Shown here: piece after piece, positions 6,952 through 7,243 of the stretch
Numbering within the stretch: the first letter of the stretch is position 1
Layout of the letters: every line of letters begins with the position of its first letter
Source: Bacteroidetes bacterium CG2_30_32_10
GTDB lineage: Bacteria; Bacteroidota; Bacteroidia; Bacteroidales; CG2-30-32-10
DNA length: 7,243 bases
Reading direction: 5' to 3'
Assembly: GCA_001872995.1 (NCBI GenBank)
Contig: MNXO01000047.1
Span: 1-7,243, forward strand
Translations under genes and position numbers: made by a program
The notes under the pieces: generated by a model
The model's database searches: none
The model's input: only the letters and a program-made list of their open reading frames with translations
Told to the model about the DNA's origin: nothing

Positions 6952-6986
6952 TATTTACGATTTTTGATTTACGATTTACGATTTTT
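6952..6986. repeat. heptamer array A3, GATTTAC family, five units, near-copy of the nuoL leader array
   Basis: Five units on the plus strand: TATTTAC, GATTTTT, GATTTAC, GATTTAC, GATTTTT. It matches the array at 5892-5926 at 33 of 35 positions, in the same orientation. It contains the stop codon of the S23-type gene (6969-6971) and the codons for its last residues. It ends 6 bp before the nuoJ start codon. Confidence 0.9.
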
Positions 6987-7243
6987 TGCTCTCATAGTTT
7001 TTATTGATGCTACTACAATCGAAAGAATTTCATTCACTTCTTTTTTAAGTAGTCCAACTCTTGCAGTATTTATCAGTCCACTTTCTTCTAAAATTTCCAA
7101 CCAATAATAGGTTTCATCAGCCTCTTCTTCTACAATTTTCAATTTATTAATAAAGTCAGGAGTAGATTTAGCTCTACAAGCTGCTCTGTAATTTGCTCCC
7201 ACAGAAGTTGAACTCCTAACAATTTGCTTAGCAATTGCCCAAG
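6969..7243 (-). CDS. S23-type four-helix bundle protein, 5' end outside the window
   Basis: Ninety complete codons of a protein of the 23S rRNA intervening-sequence / four-helix-bundle family, usually about 115-130 residues. Recognition rests on WAIAKQIVRSSTSVGANYRA near the visible N-terminus, then RAKSTPDFINKLKIVEEEADETYYWLEIL, which matches the family pattern QI.RSS.S..AN..A....S..DF..K...V.EEA.E..YWLE. The frame stays open to the window edge. The GTG at 7200-7202 is an internal valine of SVGANY, not the start. Three amphipathic helices are visible, consistent with a soluble bundle that oligomerises. Members occur within 23S rRNA genes, scattered singly in Bacteroidota genomes, and as relatives of the Avd proteins of diversity-generating retroelements; the function of free-standing members is unknown. 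The C-terminus KNRKS and the stop codon lie in a heptamer array. It reads in the nuo direction, 23 bp before nuoJ. Confidence 0.88.
   Translation of the reverse strand, partial: WAIAKQIVRSSTSVGANYRAACRAKSTPDFINKLKIVEEEADETYYWLEILEESGLINTARVGLLKKEVNEILSIVVASIKTMRAKNRKS

Noticed and set aside
7200..7202. GTG as start codon of the four-helix-bundle gene
   Set aside because: The frame continues upstream to the window edge and encodes the conserved WAIAKQIVRSSTS of the family, so this GTG is an internal valine.
6952..7243. Diversity-generating retroelement with an Avd-like gene
   Set aside because: The bundle protein is related to Avd, but no reverse transcriptase, template or variable repeat is visible in the window.

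Overview
The window comes from an AT-rich genome of the phylum Bacteroidota, probably Flavobacteriales. This rests on protein character (the form of the NuoM and NuoN sequences, a free-standing S23-type four-helix-bundle gene), the near absence of Shine-Dalgarno sequences, and A/T-rich start contexts. The exact genus cannot be read from it.

Layout. Positions 1-656 (+) hold the C-terminal catalytic part of OdhB, the E2 succinyltransferase of 2-oxoglutarate dehydrogenase. It converges on a minus-strand block across a short spacer with a possible hairpin terminator (668-705). The rest of the window is on the minus strand. Reading right to left in transcription order it holds: the end of an S23/four-helix-bundle gene (7243-6969), nuoJ (6945-6415), nuoK (6303-5986), nuoL (5887-3971), nuoM (3961-2474), nuoN (2461-1037), and a small unassigned gene (1023-694). 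The nuo genes are the membrane arm of respiratory complex I. NuoL, M and N are the antiporter-like proton-pumping subunits. NuoJ and K link them to the quinone end. nuoA-I would lie beyond position 7243. The TCA-cycle enzyme next door produces NADH, but it is on the opposite strand and not in the same transcript.

The distal genes L-M-N-hypothetical are packed with 9-13 bp gaps. The proximal spacers S23/nuoJ, nuoJ/nuoK and nuoK/nuoL are different. Each contains tandem arrays of 7-bp units (GATTTAC, GTTATTT, GAAGTCC and its complement, GTCCCTT). These arrays supply the stop codons and C-terminal residues of the upstream genes and run to within 4-13 bp of the next start codon. Two of them, about 1 kb apart, match at 33 of 35 positions. 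The arrays, the S23 gene upstream of nuoJ, and a NuoM that lacks the TM7 lysine of its family are the points most worth following. No gene-free stretch exceeds 300 bp. I saw no RNA genes, CRISPR array, transposase or recognisable promoter. Correspondences to E. coli residues come from remembered family alignments, not from a computed alignment.
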